Assembly (NCBI GenBank): GCA_034420475.1
Contig: DAOULH010000042.1
Location: forward strand, 1 to 64,000
Direction: 5' to 3'
Source: Bin87 sp034420475
GTDB taxonomy: Bacteria; Chloroflexota; Dehalococcoidia; Lucifugimonadales; UBA3495
DNA: 64,000 nt
The notes below the pieces were generated by a model that was given only the letters and a program-made list of their open reading frames with translations, was not told the DNA's origin and did no database searches. Position numbers and translations under genes: made by a program. Each line of letters opens with the position of its first letter. The first letter of the stretch is position 1. This document shows, in pieces, positions 1 through 8,359 of this stretch.

Positions 1-108
1 AAGCCTCATGCACCCTCTCCAAAGCTGCCGCGTCCATCACCCCGCCTCACCCCCCGAAGCCTCCGATTGCTCAGCCCAATCCTACCACCCTAACCCGTCG
101 TTGTAATA

Positions 109-726
109 CTAGAGCCGCGGGATCCTGCGACCACGAGCTCCCCCTGGGCTTCGCCGCCATTCTTCAAGATCATTGAGCATGATAGCGCGAGTGGTTGTGC
201 AAAGATCACACACCAAATCGTCACACTGGCCGGGGCTCCACTGCATGAGGCCGGCATAAGTGTCGGCCCACCCCCTGGCATAGCAGACGCAAGCGCCGTC
301 GGTAGCACATCCACCGGGGCAATCATCCGTTTCCAACCTGCCGTTGACGCTGATCAAAGTTCTTGAGGCATTCAATCCTTCCTGCTGGGGAAGATTTGAA
401 GCCTTCAGCCGCCGGCCTATGAACCAGCGGTTCGGCAGAAGCGCAACGACTAATGGAGCAATGAACACTGACCCAAAGAGAGCGAACCCAAGGATGATCA
501 AACCACCGCTTTCCGGTTCTTGAGCCCCTGATACGCAGGAGGCGACGCTTGAGGGAAGCAATACCAAAGTGAGGAACACAACAAGGAACATCTTCCTTCT
601 CTCGGCTCGTTCGCGGTGCGTGATTGGTTCATTCCCCCGATTCAATGCAGTCAGATCCAACTTGGTGGCCGAGCGCCAAGCTGCGTTCATCGCCCTGTAA
701 GCCAAAAAGCGTCCTATGATGTTCAT
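109..726 (-). CDS. Two-TM membrane protein with C-terminal Cys-rich domain
   Basis: I do not recognise a named family. The 205-aa product has two hydrophobic segments (about residues 46-64 and 74-97) and then a C-terminal Cys-rich domain (about 133-190) containing CPGGC, CVCY and CDLC, which looks like a metal-binding knuckle. The same Cys pattern forms most of the 67-aa protein encoded immediately upstream, so the two are paralogous over this domain. I chose the ATG at 726, one base after the upstream stop, because this gives tight coupling and has a G-rich stretch upstream; an in-frame ATG at 747 overlaps the upstream gene. It is the last gene of a three-gene minus-strand operon. The function is unknown; a membrane-tethered metal- or nucleic-acid-binding role is only inference. 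Confidence 0.6.
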   Translation of the reverse strand: MNIIGRFLAYRAMNAAWRSATKLDLTALNRGNEPITHRERAERRKMFLVVFLTLVLLPSSVASCVSGAQEPESGGLIILGFALFGSVFIAPLVVALLPNRWFIGRRLKASNLPQQEGLNASRTLISVNGRLETDDCPGGCATDGACVCYARGWADTYAGLMQWSPGQCDDLVCDLCTTTRAIMLNDLEEWRRSPGGARGRRIPRL

Positions 727-727
727 T

Positions 728-931
728 TCAGTTTTGCCCCCGGGCACCTCTCAGAGCGTCTAGGACAGCCTTGCCGGCACGGCACTGGTCACACTCACAG
801 TCCTCAGTATGCAGTCCAGGTCGCCACATCCGTAGCGCGAAATGAGCGTCAGAGAGACCCTGGACGTAACAAATGCACTGCTGTTTCTCTCCGCAGCCGC
901 CCGGACATCGCTCGTTCTTGTTCCGTGCCAT
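728..931 (-). CDS. Small Cys-rich (zinc-knuckle-like) protein
   Basis: This 67-aa protein starts MARNKNERCPGGC and carries seven Cys residues arranged as CPGGC, then CICY, then a spaced C-x-C-x-x-C cluster. The spacing and the residues CY..G, D......L..W.PG and CD.C are shared with the C-terminal domain of the next gene (109-726), which is good evidence that both are really coding. It sits between a 99-aa gene ending at 934 and the membrane version starting at 726, with gaps of only one or two bases, so the three are probably translated from one mRNA. No family is recognised; zinc binding is inferred from the Cys pattern. Confidence 0.6.
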   Translation of the reverse strand: MARNKNERCPGGCGEKQQCICYVQGLSDAHFALRMWRPGLHTEDCECDQCRAGKAVLDALRGARGQN

Positions 932-933
932 TT

Positions 934-1233
934 CTAACCTGTATTCCTCCGAAATTCGGTGTAAAGGCCAACAGCCTGTTTCAGAGTGGCTGTGCCATTT
1001 CGTAAGTTACCGTCGATTGGGATATCGTGTTTCGGTTGCCTTTTTCGGTCCTGGTCATCGGTGGAGTACGTCAACTGGTAAAGCAGATTTTGGCACTGGT
1101 CGTTATCAAAGTGACTGTCCAAGTCGCCTTCGTAATGCTCAACCCGCCTACAGTTGCTGAGGCGGTTAGCAACTGTTTTTTCTTTCAAACCGCGCACGCT
1201 ACGCAAGTAGATCCTGAAATCGGATTCCAGCAT
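934..1233 (-). CDS. Integrase-like SAM (core-binding) domain, standalone or truncated
   Basis: The 99-aa protein begins MLESDFRIYLRSVRGLKEKT, which looks like the N-terminal SAM-like core-binding domain of tyrosine recombinases and of some HNH/restriction proteins (a helix followed by K.KT..NRLSNCRRVE). No catalytic recombinase domain follows; the frame ends at 934, three bases before the next gene starts. Either the protein is a naturally short N-terminal-domain protein or the catalytic part has been lost. It heads the minus-strand operon with the two Cys-rich genes and is divergent from the thiamine-diphosphate enzyme gene at 1354. The domain call is moderate; the function is unknown. Confidence 0.5.
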   Translation of the reverse strand: MLESDFRIYLRSVRGLKEKTVANRLSNCRRVEHYEGDLDSHFDNDQCQNLLYQLTYSTDDQDRKRQPKHDIPIDGNLRNGTATLKQAVGLYTEFRRNTG

Positions 1234-1311
1234 CTTGCTTTACCCCTTGTTCGTCGTTCGTCAGCTTGACGTTCAGCGGTTCACCGTTATGCAAAGCGAA
1301 ACGTGCCCGTA

Positions 1312-1320
1312 TGCTACACT
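1312..1320 (+). promoter_or_regulatory. Extended -10 box for the ThDP enzyme gene
   Basis: TGCTACACT lies 34 bases before the ATG at 1354. It matches the extended -10 motif (TGCTA-N-A/C-x-T) seen upstream of several other genes in this window. There is no convincing -35 at 17 bases. Confidence 0.4.
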
Positions 1321-1353
1321 GCCCGTTGACCTACGGTAAAGGAGCGCGGAGCG

Positions 1354-3051
1354 ATGGCCCAACGGATGAAGGCAGGCGAGGCGGTAATCGAACTGCTGCG
1401 GCAGGAGGGGGTGAGCAAGATCTTCGGGATCGTGGGCTCCTCCTTTCTGGACGTGCTGGACCCGCTTTATGACCGCGACGATATGGAGTTCGTGGGGGTG
1501 CGGCACGAGCAGGGCGCCGCGCTGATGGCCGACGGGTACAGCCGGATCGCCGGCGCGCCGTCGGTGTGCCTGGTGACCAACGGCCCGGGCGTGCTGAACC
1601 TGACCTACGGCATCGGATCGGCCTACGTGGCGCACTCGCCGGTGGTGGTGCTGGCGCCGTCGGCGTCGCGGGACCACCAGCATCTGGACTCGACCCAGGA
1701 ATTCGACCAGGTGGCGCTGTTTGAGCCGATCACCAAGGCGAGCTTCGCCATCAACAAGATCGAGCGGCTGCCGGACGCGCTGCGACAGGCGTTCCGCATC
1801 GCCACGTCGGGGAAGATGGGACCGGTGCTGGTGGACATTCCGCGTGACCTGTTGCCGGGAGCCGAGGTTGACGTGGACCTGATGGCTCCAACGGCGTATC
1901 GCACGGGACAGGGGCGCTCACGGGGCGACCGGGCGCAGGTTGAGGCGGCGGCGCAGGAGATATTGGCGGCCAAACGGCCCGTGATCGTGGCCGGCGGGGG
2001 CGTGGAATGGAGCCTGGCGGACGCCGCGGTGGCCCGGCTGTCCGAGCTCACGGGCGCGCCCATCGTGACGTCCTACGGCCGAGCGGACGCGGTGCCCAAC
2101 GACCATCCCAACTACCTGGGTCACCTGGGCCGACTGGGAGCGCAGGAAGCCATCGACGCGACCCGCAACGCCGACGTTATAGTGGCGGCGGGCACGCGGT
2201 TGGGACAGTCCACAACGTTCTTTGACAACCGGTTCATACCTGCCGACGCGCGCATCGTGCACATTGAGATTGACCCCAAGGAGATCGGACGCATTTACCC
2301 GATTTCAGTAGGCGTCGAGGGTGACGTGGGAGCGGTGGTGGATGAGATCAACGGCATCGTGGCGGCGGCGGAACTGCGTCCGGATCCCCAGTGGACCCGG
2401 CGGGTGGCCGGCTGGAACGCGGCCCGGGCGGCCCGCCTGCAAGAAGAAGGAGCGCTGACCGGGGACTACATCAAGCCGCAGCGGGTGTACGCCGAACTGC
2501 GCAAGGTGATGCCCCGGGACGCCATCATCGCGCTGGACGCCGGACTGGCGCCGAACTTCGGGCAGGACCGGCTGAACTACTACCAGCCGCGCAGCCTCAT
2601 CATGGCGCTGGACTTGGGAGGGCTGGGGTTCAGCTTCCCAGCGTCCATCGGCGCCAACTTCGCGGCGCCGGAACGGCCGGTGGTGAACTTCAACGGCGAC
2701 GGCGGGTTCCTCTTCAACGCGCAGGAATTCGAGACCGCGGTGCGCTACGGGCTGAAGAACATCTCCGTGGTGATGAACAACGACTGCTGGGGATCGGAGA
2801 AGGCCTACCAGAAGTACGCGTTCAACGAGCGCTACGTGGGCGCGGACACGGTGAACCCGCGGTTCGACAAGTACGCGGAACTGTTCGGCGGGACCGGATT
2901 TTATGTTGACCGGCTCGAGGACATCGCCGACGCGTTCGCGCAGGCGCTGGCGGTGGACGGGCCGAGCATCATCGAGATACCCACGGACCCGGACGAGATG
3001 CCCCGGCCGGCGCGGCTGGCCGAAGTCCAGGCTCCGGCCTCCGGCGGATAA
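1354..3051 (+). CDS. Thiamine-diphosphate-dependent enzyme (acetolactate synthase-like)
   Basis: The 565-aa protein has the three-domain layout of the ThDP decarboxylase/acetolactate synthase superfamily. The N-terminal Pyr domain holds the catalytic glutamate in RHEQGA (Glu52), the middle domain is Rossmann-like, and the C-terminal PP domain carries the GDGG...NN cofactor and magnesium motif (NGDGGFLFN through NNDCW, about residues 448-475). Substrate cannot be fixed from sequence: the MGPVLVDIPRD segment and the HLDSTQEF region are compatible with acetolactate-, sulfoacetaldehyde- or oxalyl-CoA-type members. It is not next to ilvN or leu genes, so a catabolic or side-chain role is more likely than branched-chain synthesis. 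The start is supported by AGGAG upstream. The DUF971 gene follows after five bases and is probably cotranscribed. Confidence 0.85.
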   Translation: MAQRMKAGEAVIELLRQEGVSKIFGIVGSSFLDVLDPLYDRDDMEFVGVRHEQGAALMADGYSRIAGAPSVCLVTNGPGVLNLTYGIGSAYVAHSPVVVLAPSASRDHQHLDSTQEFDQVALFEPITKASFAINKIERLPDALRQAFRIATSGKMGPVLVDIPRDLLPGAEVDVDLMAPTAYRTGQGRSRGDRAQVEAAAQEILAAKRPVIVAGGGVEWSLADAAVARLSELTGAPIVTSYGRADAVPNDHPNYLGHLGRLGAQEAIDATRNADVIVAAGTRLGQSTTFFDNRFIPADARIVHIEIDPKEIGRIYPISVGVEGDVGAVVDEINGIVAAAELRPDPQWTRRVAGWNAARAARLQEEGALTGDYIKPQRVYAELRKVMPRDAIIALDAGLAPNFGQDRLNYYQPRSLIMALDLGGLGFSFPASIGANFAAPERPVVNFNGDGGFLFNAQEFETAVRYGLKNISVVMNNDCWGSEKAYQKYAFNERYVGADTVNPRFDKYAELFGGTGFYVDRLEDIADAFAQALAVDGPSIIEIPTDPDEMPRPARLAEVQAPASGG

Positions 3052-3056
3052 CGGCC

Positions 3057-3395
3057 ATGGCTACCAACGAAATCATCAAGCCGACGGACGTCGACATCAC
3101 CGGCAATTCCATCATCATCAACTGGGACGATGGGCACCGGGGCATCTACCCGCACCGGATGCTGCGACTGCGGTGCCCCTGCGCCTCCTGCGTGGAAGAG
3201 ATGACAGGGCGGGCGCTGCTGGATCCGGACACGGTGCCCCAGGACGTGCGGGCGCTGGACCAGATGGCGGTGGGGCAGTACGCGCTGCAGTTCCTGTGGA
3301 GTGATGCGCACTACACCGGCATCTACACCTACCGGGCTTTGCGAGCCGCCTGCACCTGCATCGCGTGCAACGAGGCCAGGGCCCGGCAACCCTAA
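3057..3395 (+). CDS. DUF971 protein (gamma-butyrobetaine hydroxylase-like N-terminal domain)
   Basis: This 112-aa protein is a typical stand-alone DUF971/GBBH-like N-terminal domain. It has an early I.I.W.DGH....P...LR pattern (IIINWDDGHRGIYPHRMLRL) followed by the Cys pair CPCASC and a later CTCIAC, which fits a zinc- or Fe-S-associated fold. In other bacteria such proteins are linked to Fe-S cluster or metal handling, but the exact role is not settled. It starts five bases after the ThDP enzyme stop, so the two are likely one operon. Its 3' end overlaps by a few bases the 3' end of the convergent FmdB-family gene. Confidence 0.8.
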   Translation: MATNEIIKPTDVDITGNSIIINWDDGHRGIYPHRMLRLRCPCASCVEEMTGRALLDPDTVPQDVRALDQMAVGQYALQFLWSDAHYTGIYTYRALRAACTCIACNEARARQP

Positions 3396-3649
3396 CCGGC
3401 GGGTTGACCGGCGTCGGGCTGCTGCGTTTCGCCTGTTGTTTCAGAGCGATTGCCGCGGAAGGTCTGTCCGGGGCGGTTCCTGAGCTTGGGTGATGTGAAC
3501 GTATCGGACTTGAACGAGAAGTTCGATATCTGACGGCTGGCCGGCTGGCCGCACTCCTTGCAATCGATGGGGTCGTCGGCGCGGGATACGGGTCGAATGG
3601 ACTCGAACTCATTGCCGCAAACGGGGCACCGGTACTCGTAGATTGGCAT
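3392..3649 (-). CDS. FmdB-family zinc ribbon protein
   Basis: The 85-aa product begins MPIYEYRCPVCGNEFE and contains a second Cys pair CKEC about 20 residues later, the signature of the FmdB/CxxC putative regulatory family. The Ser/Thr/Pro/Gln-rich tail is usual for these proteins. I placed the start at 3649 because GGAGGTG stands a few bases upstream and the family begins with MP.YEY.C; the open frame upstream of it is not coding. It is convergent with the DUF971 gene and divergent from the FAD oxidoreductase. Confidence 0.88.
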   Translation of the reverse strand: MPIYEYRCPVCGNEFESIRPVSRADDPIDCKECGQPASRQISNFSFKSDTFTSPKLRNRPGQTFRGNRSETTGETQQPDAGQPAG

Positions 3650-3712
3650 AGACACCTCCAGCCCAGAATTATATCCTAACCAAATTTTGCGGCGGAAATC
3701 GAGGACGAAATC

Positions 3713-4843
3713 ATGAGCGACCAAACAACTGACGTAGTCATCATCGGCGGAGGAGCGGCCGGTTGCGCGGCCGCCTACTACCTGGCCGCCAACGGGGTGA
3801 AGGCCACCATCATCGAACGGGAGGGCGTCGCCAGCCACGCCTCGGGATACAACGCCGGCGGGCTCAATCCGCTGGAAGGGCACGGCTGGCCCGATCCGTT
3901 GCAACCGATGGCCTTGCAATCGTTCGCGCTGCACAAGGAACTGTGGGCCTCGCTACCGGCCGAGACGGGCATCGAATACCACGGCCGGATCATGTCGATC
4001 CTCAAAGTGGCTTTGGACCCGGAAGAACTGGATGATCTGCGGGCGACGCTGGAAACCTTCAACAGCGCGCCGGAGCCGGGATTCTCCGCGGAGTGGCTGG
4101 AGCGTGAGGACGTGCTGGCCCTGGAACCACGCATCACTCCTGAGGTCATCGCCGGGATCCGGGCGGTGGGCAACGGCGCATTGGACGGGCTGGAGTTCAC
4201 TCAGGCCCTGGCCGCAGGAGCGGAGAAACTGGGCGCGACGGTGATCGCCGGCAGCGCGGTGGGGTTCCGGTTGGGCAACGGCAAGGTAGAGTCGGTAGTG
4301 ACCAACGACGGCGAGATCTCCTGCGGGGGGGTGCTGATCGCGGCGGGTCCATGGTGCCGCACGGCCGAGCAATGGCTGGACATCGCCATACCCGTGGATC
4401 CGCTGAAGGGGCAGATCATCCGGGTACGGCCGGACGGTCCCGGCCTGGACTACGAACTCATCGGCGGCGGCAGTTCGATGTACGCGAAGACGGACGGGCT
4501 GATCTGGTGCGGGGCGACTGAGGAGGAGGTGGGTTTCGACCTGTCGCTGACCGACGAGGCGAGAGACGACATCATGCGCCGGGCGACGCGATTGATGCCG
4601 GCATTGAGCGGGGCGGAGCAGGTTTTGCACACGGCGTGCCTGCGGCCGGTCACCCCGGACTGGCTGCCCATCGTGGGGCAGGCTCCGGGTTGGGACAACG
4701 TGTACATCTGCACCGGAGGCCAGAAGAAGGGCATCCTGCTGGGGCCGGCGATGGGCAAGGGGATAGCGGAGATCATGGCGTCGGGCAGCACCGAGATCAG
4801 CCTGGAGGGGTGTGACCCCGGGCGTTTCGGCGGCTCCCGATAG
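3713..4843 (+). CDS. FAD-dependent oxidoreductase (DAO / glycine oxidase family)
   Basis: The 376-aa protein opens with the FAD-binding dinucleotide motif VVIIGGGAAGCAAAYYLA and the conserved acidic residue after strand 2 (IIERE), then S..S..NAGG, as in D-amino-acid oxidase/glycine oxidase/sarcosine oxidase-like flavoenzymes. The C-terminal LRPVTPDWLPIVG...GVYICTGG-like segment (DNVYICTGGQKKG) is the usual second FAD-contact region. The length matches the family (about 370-400 aa). The substrate, probably an amine or N-methyl amino acid, cannot be read from sequence. Upstream lies the divergent FmdB gene; downstream after 26 bases is a membrane protein. It ends in TAG, a normal stop here. Confidence 0.85.
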   Translation: MSDQTTDVVIIGGGAAGCAAAYYLAANGVKATIIEREGVASHASGYNAGGLNPLEGHGWPDPLQPMALQSFALHKELWASLPAETGIEYHGRIMSILKVALDPEELDDLRATLETFNSAPEPGFSAEWLEREDVLALEPRITPEVIAGIRAVGNGALDGLEFTQALAAGAEKLGATVIAGSAVGFRLGNGKVESVVTNDGEISCGGVLIAAGPWCRTAEQWLDIAIPVDPLKGQIIRVRPDGPGLDYELIGGGSSMYAKTDGLIWCGATEEEVGFDLSLTDEARDDIMRRATRLMPALSGAEQVLHTACLRPVTPDWLPIVGQAPGWDNVYICTGGQKKGILLGPAMGKGIAEIMASGSTEISLEGCDPGRFGGSR

Positions 4844-4869
4844 CTGACAGGACGCATTCGGCCAGGGTC

Positions 4870-5403
4870 ATGAGACGGTCAGACAATGAACGGGACCGCT
4901 GGGAAGAACGCACCGGCATTCTCAACATACCCACCAGGCTGATCCGGTGGTTTTCCGGCATCTTCACCACGGTTTGGCTTATACTTACCGGGATAAGCAG
5001 CTACAACAGTTTCAACGCCCACAGCGGTGAAAGTTGGGACGCGCAGGCGGTAGGGATAATCTGGGCAGGCGCTCCCAACATCGGCTTTGCCCTACCCGCC
5101 GCGTACATCCTGACGGAGGTCATTGACATGGTGTTTGGGACATGGTACCGACAGCGGACACGTCAACGGGCACAAGAAGAAGGGATGCGGGAAGGTCTGG
5201 AAGAAGGTCGGCAGGAAGGCCGGCGGGAAGGTCGGCAGGAAGGCCGACAGGAAGGCCGACAGGAAGGCCGACAGGAAGGCCGGCAGGAACAGCAAGAGCG
5301 CTGGCTGCAGTGGCTTGACCGGCGGCAACAGGCCGAGGCAAACGGCCTGCCCTTTGACGAGCCGCCGCCCAGCCTGAACGGAGAACACCCAACTGAGGAG
5401 TAG
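4870..5403 (+). CDS. Two-TM membrane protein with (EGRQ)n repeat tail
   Basis: The 177-aa protein has two membrane segments (about residues 25-46 and 62-90), then a highly charged tail. The tail contains a run of tetrapeptide repeats of the form E-G-R-Q/R (about residues 105-138), followed by QERWLQWLDRRQQAEANG. The repeats are encoded by 12-bp tandem DNA repeats, so copy number may vary by slippage. A similar plan (short membrane part, charged G-R/K-E-E repeat tail) recurs at 17494-17994, and looser versions at 23103 and 27980. No family is recognised. It lies 26 bases after the FAD oxidoreductase and 4 bases before the CoA-transferase gene, so it may be part of that operon. Confidence 0.65.
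   Translation: MRRSDNERDRWEERTGILNIPTRLIRWFSGIFTTVWLILTGISSYNSFNAHSGESWDAQAVGIIWAGAPNIGFALPAAYILTEVIDMVFGTWYRQRTRQRAQEEGMREGLEEGRQEGRREGRQEGRQEGRQEGRQEGRQEQQERWLQWLDRRQQAEANGLPFDEPPPSLNGEHPTEE
5197..5290 (+). repeat. 12-bp tandem repeat inside CDS
   Basis: Tandem units close to CGACAGGAAGGC are repeated about seven times; the central four are nearly identical and the outer ones diverged. Each unit encodes one E-G-R-Q tetrapeptide in frame, so gain or loss of a unit would keep the reading frame. This is a candidate length-polymorphic (slippage-prone) site. Confidence 0.8.
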
Positions 5404-5407
5404 ATCG

Positions 5408-7690
5408 ATGACTACGAACGGCACTTCAGGCGCGTTGCGAGACATCCATGTAGTGGAATTCGGGCAGTACGTGCCCGGGCCGATGCTGGGGATGTTGCTG
5501 GCCGATCAGGGCGCGCACGTGATCAAAGTGGAGCGACCGGGCGGCGACCCGGCGCGGTCGGAGCCGGCATTTGCCACGTGGAACCGGGGCAAGCGATCCG
5601 TGACGCTGGACCTGAAGACGGACGCTGGTCGAGAGAACGCGCGCCGGCTGGTCGCCAACGCCGACGTGGTCATCGAAAACTTCCGCCCGGGAGTCGCTGA
5701 CCGGCTGGGGATCGGTTACGAGGAGCTATCGGCGCACAACCAGCGGTTGATCTATTGCTCGCTCCCCGGTTATGGCGAGGAACACCCGAGCCGCAACGAG
5801 CCGGGCTGGGACCCGGTGATCAGCGCGGAAACGGGTTTTTACCCCGATACTTCGGAGAGCGACGGCGAGCCACTGTTCACTCCACTGCCCATTGCCAGCA
5901 CCTTTTCGGCGCTGCTGGGTTCGGTGTCAGTGGCCATGGCGATCAACGCGCGGGACAAGTCGGGCAAGGGGCAGCGGATTGAGGTGCCGCTGCACTCGGC
6001 GATGTTCACCGCCATGGGCAGCCGGATCATCAAGTTCAACAACTACGAGTACGTGGACCTGTTCGACTTTCCGCGAACCGTGATGTCGCACCCGTACCAG
6101 TGCGCCGACGGGCGGTGGGTGTACCACCACGGAATGTTTGAGCGGTTCGCCCGGCAGACCCTGACGGCGGCCGGCAAGACGGAATGGATCGAGGAAGCCA
6201 CGTCGCTGTTCGGGCGGCCGGTGGACGCGGACACGCTGGCGTTCTGGCAGGACCGCTTCGCGGAGATGTTCAAAGAGCGGACGGCGTGGCAGTGGGAGGC
6301 GGACATCAACGCCCAGGGCGGAGCCTGCACGGTGTGCAAGACCGTGGACGAATGGCTGGTCCACGAGCACGCGGTGGACGCGAAGATGGTGGTCGAAGTG
6401 GAGGATGCCGAGCACGGCACGATGAAGCAGCCGGGCGTGCAGGTGCGGCTCCGGGGAACGCCGGGCGCGGTCCAGGGTCGGGCGCCCAAGCTGGGCGAGC
6501 ACACCGACGAGGTGCTGGCGGAGCTGGATGGCGCGCCGGCGCGGGCCGCGGCCAGCAACGGGCACGGCGACGTTATGTCCGCTTTGCAAGGCGTGCGGGT
6601 GCTGGACCTGTGCATCATCCTGGCGGGCCCGACCTGCGGCCGAACGCTGGGCGAATTCGGCGCGGACGTGATCAAGATCGACGACCCGACGCGCATCCTG
6701 GACCCGATTGGCTACATCGACGTCAACCGGGGCAAGCGCAGCATCATGCTGAACCTGAAGACCGACGAGGGCCGAGAGGTTTTCTGGAAATTGGTCGAAT
6801 CTGCCGATGTGATCGTGGAGAACAACCGCAAGTCGGCGGTGCAGCGGCTGGGCCTGGGCTACGAGGAAGTCAAGAAGGTCAAGCCCGACATCGTTTACGC
6901 ATCGCTGAACGCCTTCGGATACGACGGGCCGTGGTCGGAGCGGGCCGGCTGGGAGCAGTTGGCGCAGGGCACCAGCGGGATGCAGGTGCGGCGCGGCGGC
7001 CGCAACGGCAAGCCGATGCTGGCGCCCTACGCGGTGAACGACTACGGCACGGGCCTGATGGGAGCTTACGCGGTCGCCTTGGCGTTGCACGAGCGGAACC
7101 GGACCGGCAAGGGCCAGTCGGTGGACAGTGGGCTGGCGCTGACGGCGGGGCTGTTGCAGTCGCCGTACTTCCTGGACTATGCGGGATACCGGCGGGAGGA
7201 CATCGAGGGAACGGACGCGCGCGGATACTCGGCAGGTTCGCGTTTGTACGAGGCTTCCGACGGGTGGTTGTACATCCATTGTCCCGACGCCGCCGCCTAC
7301 GGGTCGCTGCTGTCCGCGCTCAACTTCCGAGACATCCACCACGACGGTGACGCCATCGCCGAGGTTATCCGGGGCAACACCATTGAACACTGGATGCAGG
7401 AACTGCGCCCGCTGGGCGTGTCGGTTACTCCGAACCTGACGATGGAGGACTACCGCCACGACCCGGTGGTGCGCGACGCCGGGTTCGTAGTTACCCGGGA
7501 ACATACCGTGTGGGGCAGCGTGGACCACTCCGGCACAACGGCGCGGCTGTCAGCGACGCCGCCTAGGCTGGGTCCGCCGGCCCCGTGGTTCGGGATGCAC
7601 ACCGACGAGATCCTGGCGGAAGCGGGTTACTCCGCAGCCGAGATTGAGGCGCTGAAGGCTTCGGGGGCAGCGGTGACGAGGAGCCCGTAA
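5408..7690 (+). CDS. Tandem-fused CaiB/BaiF family III CoA-transferase
   Basis: The 760-aa protein is two complete family III CoA-transferase domains in a row. The first (about residues 1-372) starts LRDIHVVEFGQYVPGP and carries E(R)PGGDPAR and NRGKRSVTLDLK. The second (about 390-755) starts LQGVRVLDLCIILAGP with IDDPTRI and NRGKRSIMLNLK. Family members are usually about 400 aa and act as interlaced dimers, so the fusion probably makes an intramolecular dimer. These enzymes move CoA between carboxylic acids. The pair of different halves suggests specialised substrate binding, with one half possibly non-catalytic; I cannot identify the acids. A hairpin terminator follows at 7729. A diverged copy of its 3' end occurs at 8752. 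Confidence 0.88.
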   Translation: MTTNGTSGALRDIHVVEFGQYVPGPMLGMLLADQGAHVIKVERPGGDPARSEPAFATWNRGKRSVTLDLKTDAGRENARRLVANADVVIENFRPGVADRLGIGYEELSAHNQRLIYCSLPGYGEEHPSRNEPGWDPVISAETGFYPDTSESDGEPLFTPLPIASTFSALLGSVSVAMAINARDKSGKGQRIEVPLHSAMFTAMGSRIIKFNNYEYVDLFDFPRTVMSHPYQCADGRWVYHHGMFERFARQTLTAAGKTEWIEEATSLFGRPVDADTLAFWQDRFAEMFKERTAWQWEADINAQGGACTVCKTVDEWLVHEHAVDAKMVVEVEDAEHGTMKQPGVQVRLRGTPGAVQGRAPKLGEHTDEVLAELDGAPARAAASNGHGDVMSALQGVRVLDLCIILAGPTCGRTLGEFGADVIKIDDPTRILDPIGYIDVNRGKRSIMLNLKTDEGREVFWKLVESADVIVENNRKSAVQRLGLGYEEVKKVKPDIVYASLNAFGYDGPWSERAGWEQLAQGTSGMQVRRGGRNGKPMLAPYAVNDYGTGLMGAYAVALALHERNRTGKGQSVDSGLALTAGLLQSPYFLDYAGYRREDIEGTDARGYSAGSRLYEASDGWLYIHCPDAAAYGSLLSALNFRDIHHDGDAIAEVIRGNTIEHWMQELRPLGVSVTPNLTMEDYRHDPVVRDAGFVVTREHTVWGSVDHSGTTARLSATPPRLGPPAPWFGMHTDEILAEAGYSAAEIEALKASGAAVTRSP

Positions 7691-7728
7691 ATCTGCCGGC
7701 CTCAAAATCCGGCTGGACAGAAACGCTG

Positions 7729-7760
7729 CGGGGGCGAATGAGTTTCGCCCCCGTATGTTT
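7729..7760 (+). terminator. Intrinsic terminator after CoA-transferase gene
   Basis: A perfect 10-bp stem (CGGGGGCGAA paired with TTCGCCCCCG) with a 5-nt loop is followed by TATGTTTTT. It is 39 bases after the stop. The stem core GGGGCGA/TCGCCCC recurs in other intergenic hairpins of this window. Confidence 0.8.
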
Positions 7761-7798
7761 TTGCGCACGCCGCCGGCGAGGCAAAGGTTGCTCTCAGG

Positions 7799-8338
7799 CT
7801 ATGGTACGGAGGCAGATCGAGCAGAATGCCGCCGCTCCGCTCGACGTTCTCTTGCCTGGTATAAAAATGAGCCAACCAGCGCTGCTAACGAAAAGAAGAA
7901 GGCGGTCAAACCAGGCTCCCAGCGACCTATCCAACACCGGGCTAATCCCCCTATCATACCGACGAGACCCAGAACAAAGCCGAACACGCTGCTCATAATG
8001 CCTATTTTGAACTCATTGGTGATGCCGGTGCGAACGTTTTCTACAGCGGCCTCTTCCAGGCTCAGTTCCTTATCTTCCCGATTCATCCGGTGCGATTGCT
8101 CCCTTTCCGCCATACTGAGGATGCGTTCCGCCGCCCCGGGCAATATCTCTTCATATTCTCGCAACTCACCGGGTAGAGGCAGAGGCGCCGACCGCTCCAA
8201 GTGAATGATCCCGGTTGGATGTTCGGGCGCTGTGCCCGATGCTGGGTCGTCATGCGGCGCGCGTTCCGGCGCAGGCGCGGCATCAGCCGGCGCCGTCCAG
8301 TTTTCCGGTTCATTGCAATCCTGTCGGGGTGTAGTCAT
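7799..8338 (-). CDS. DUF2335 family membrane protein
   Basis: The 179-aa protein carries the DUF2335 hallmark LPGELREYEEILPGAAERI followed by the AEREQSHR helix (about residues 55-90), then two C-terminal membrane segments (about 116-135 and 144-160). The first 50 residues are Pro/Ala-rich and acidic, probably disordered and cytoplasmic. DUF2335 proteins are small predicted membrane proteins common in accessory regions; their function is unknown. The gene follows the 96-aa gene (8360-8650) by 22 bases on the minus strand, so the two form a short operon placed between the CoA-transferase gene and a diverged copy of its 3' end. The C-terminal RERRAERRHSARSA tail is basic. Confidence 0.8.
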   Translation of the reverse strand: MTTPRQDCNEPENWTAPADAAPAPERAPHDDPASGTAPEHPTGIIHLERSAPLPLPGELREYEEILPGAAERILSMAEREQSHRMNREDKELSLEEAAVENVRTGITNEFKIGIMSSVFGFVLGLVGMIGGLARCWIGRWEPGLTAFFFSLAALVGSFLYQARERRAERRHSARSASVP

Positions 8339-8359
8339 CAGGTACTATGTGCGCCCGGT

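Noticed and set aside
5197..5290. CRISPR-like short direct repeats
   Set aside because: The 12-bp units are contiguous without spacers and encode an in-frame tetrapeptide repeat.
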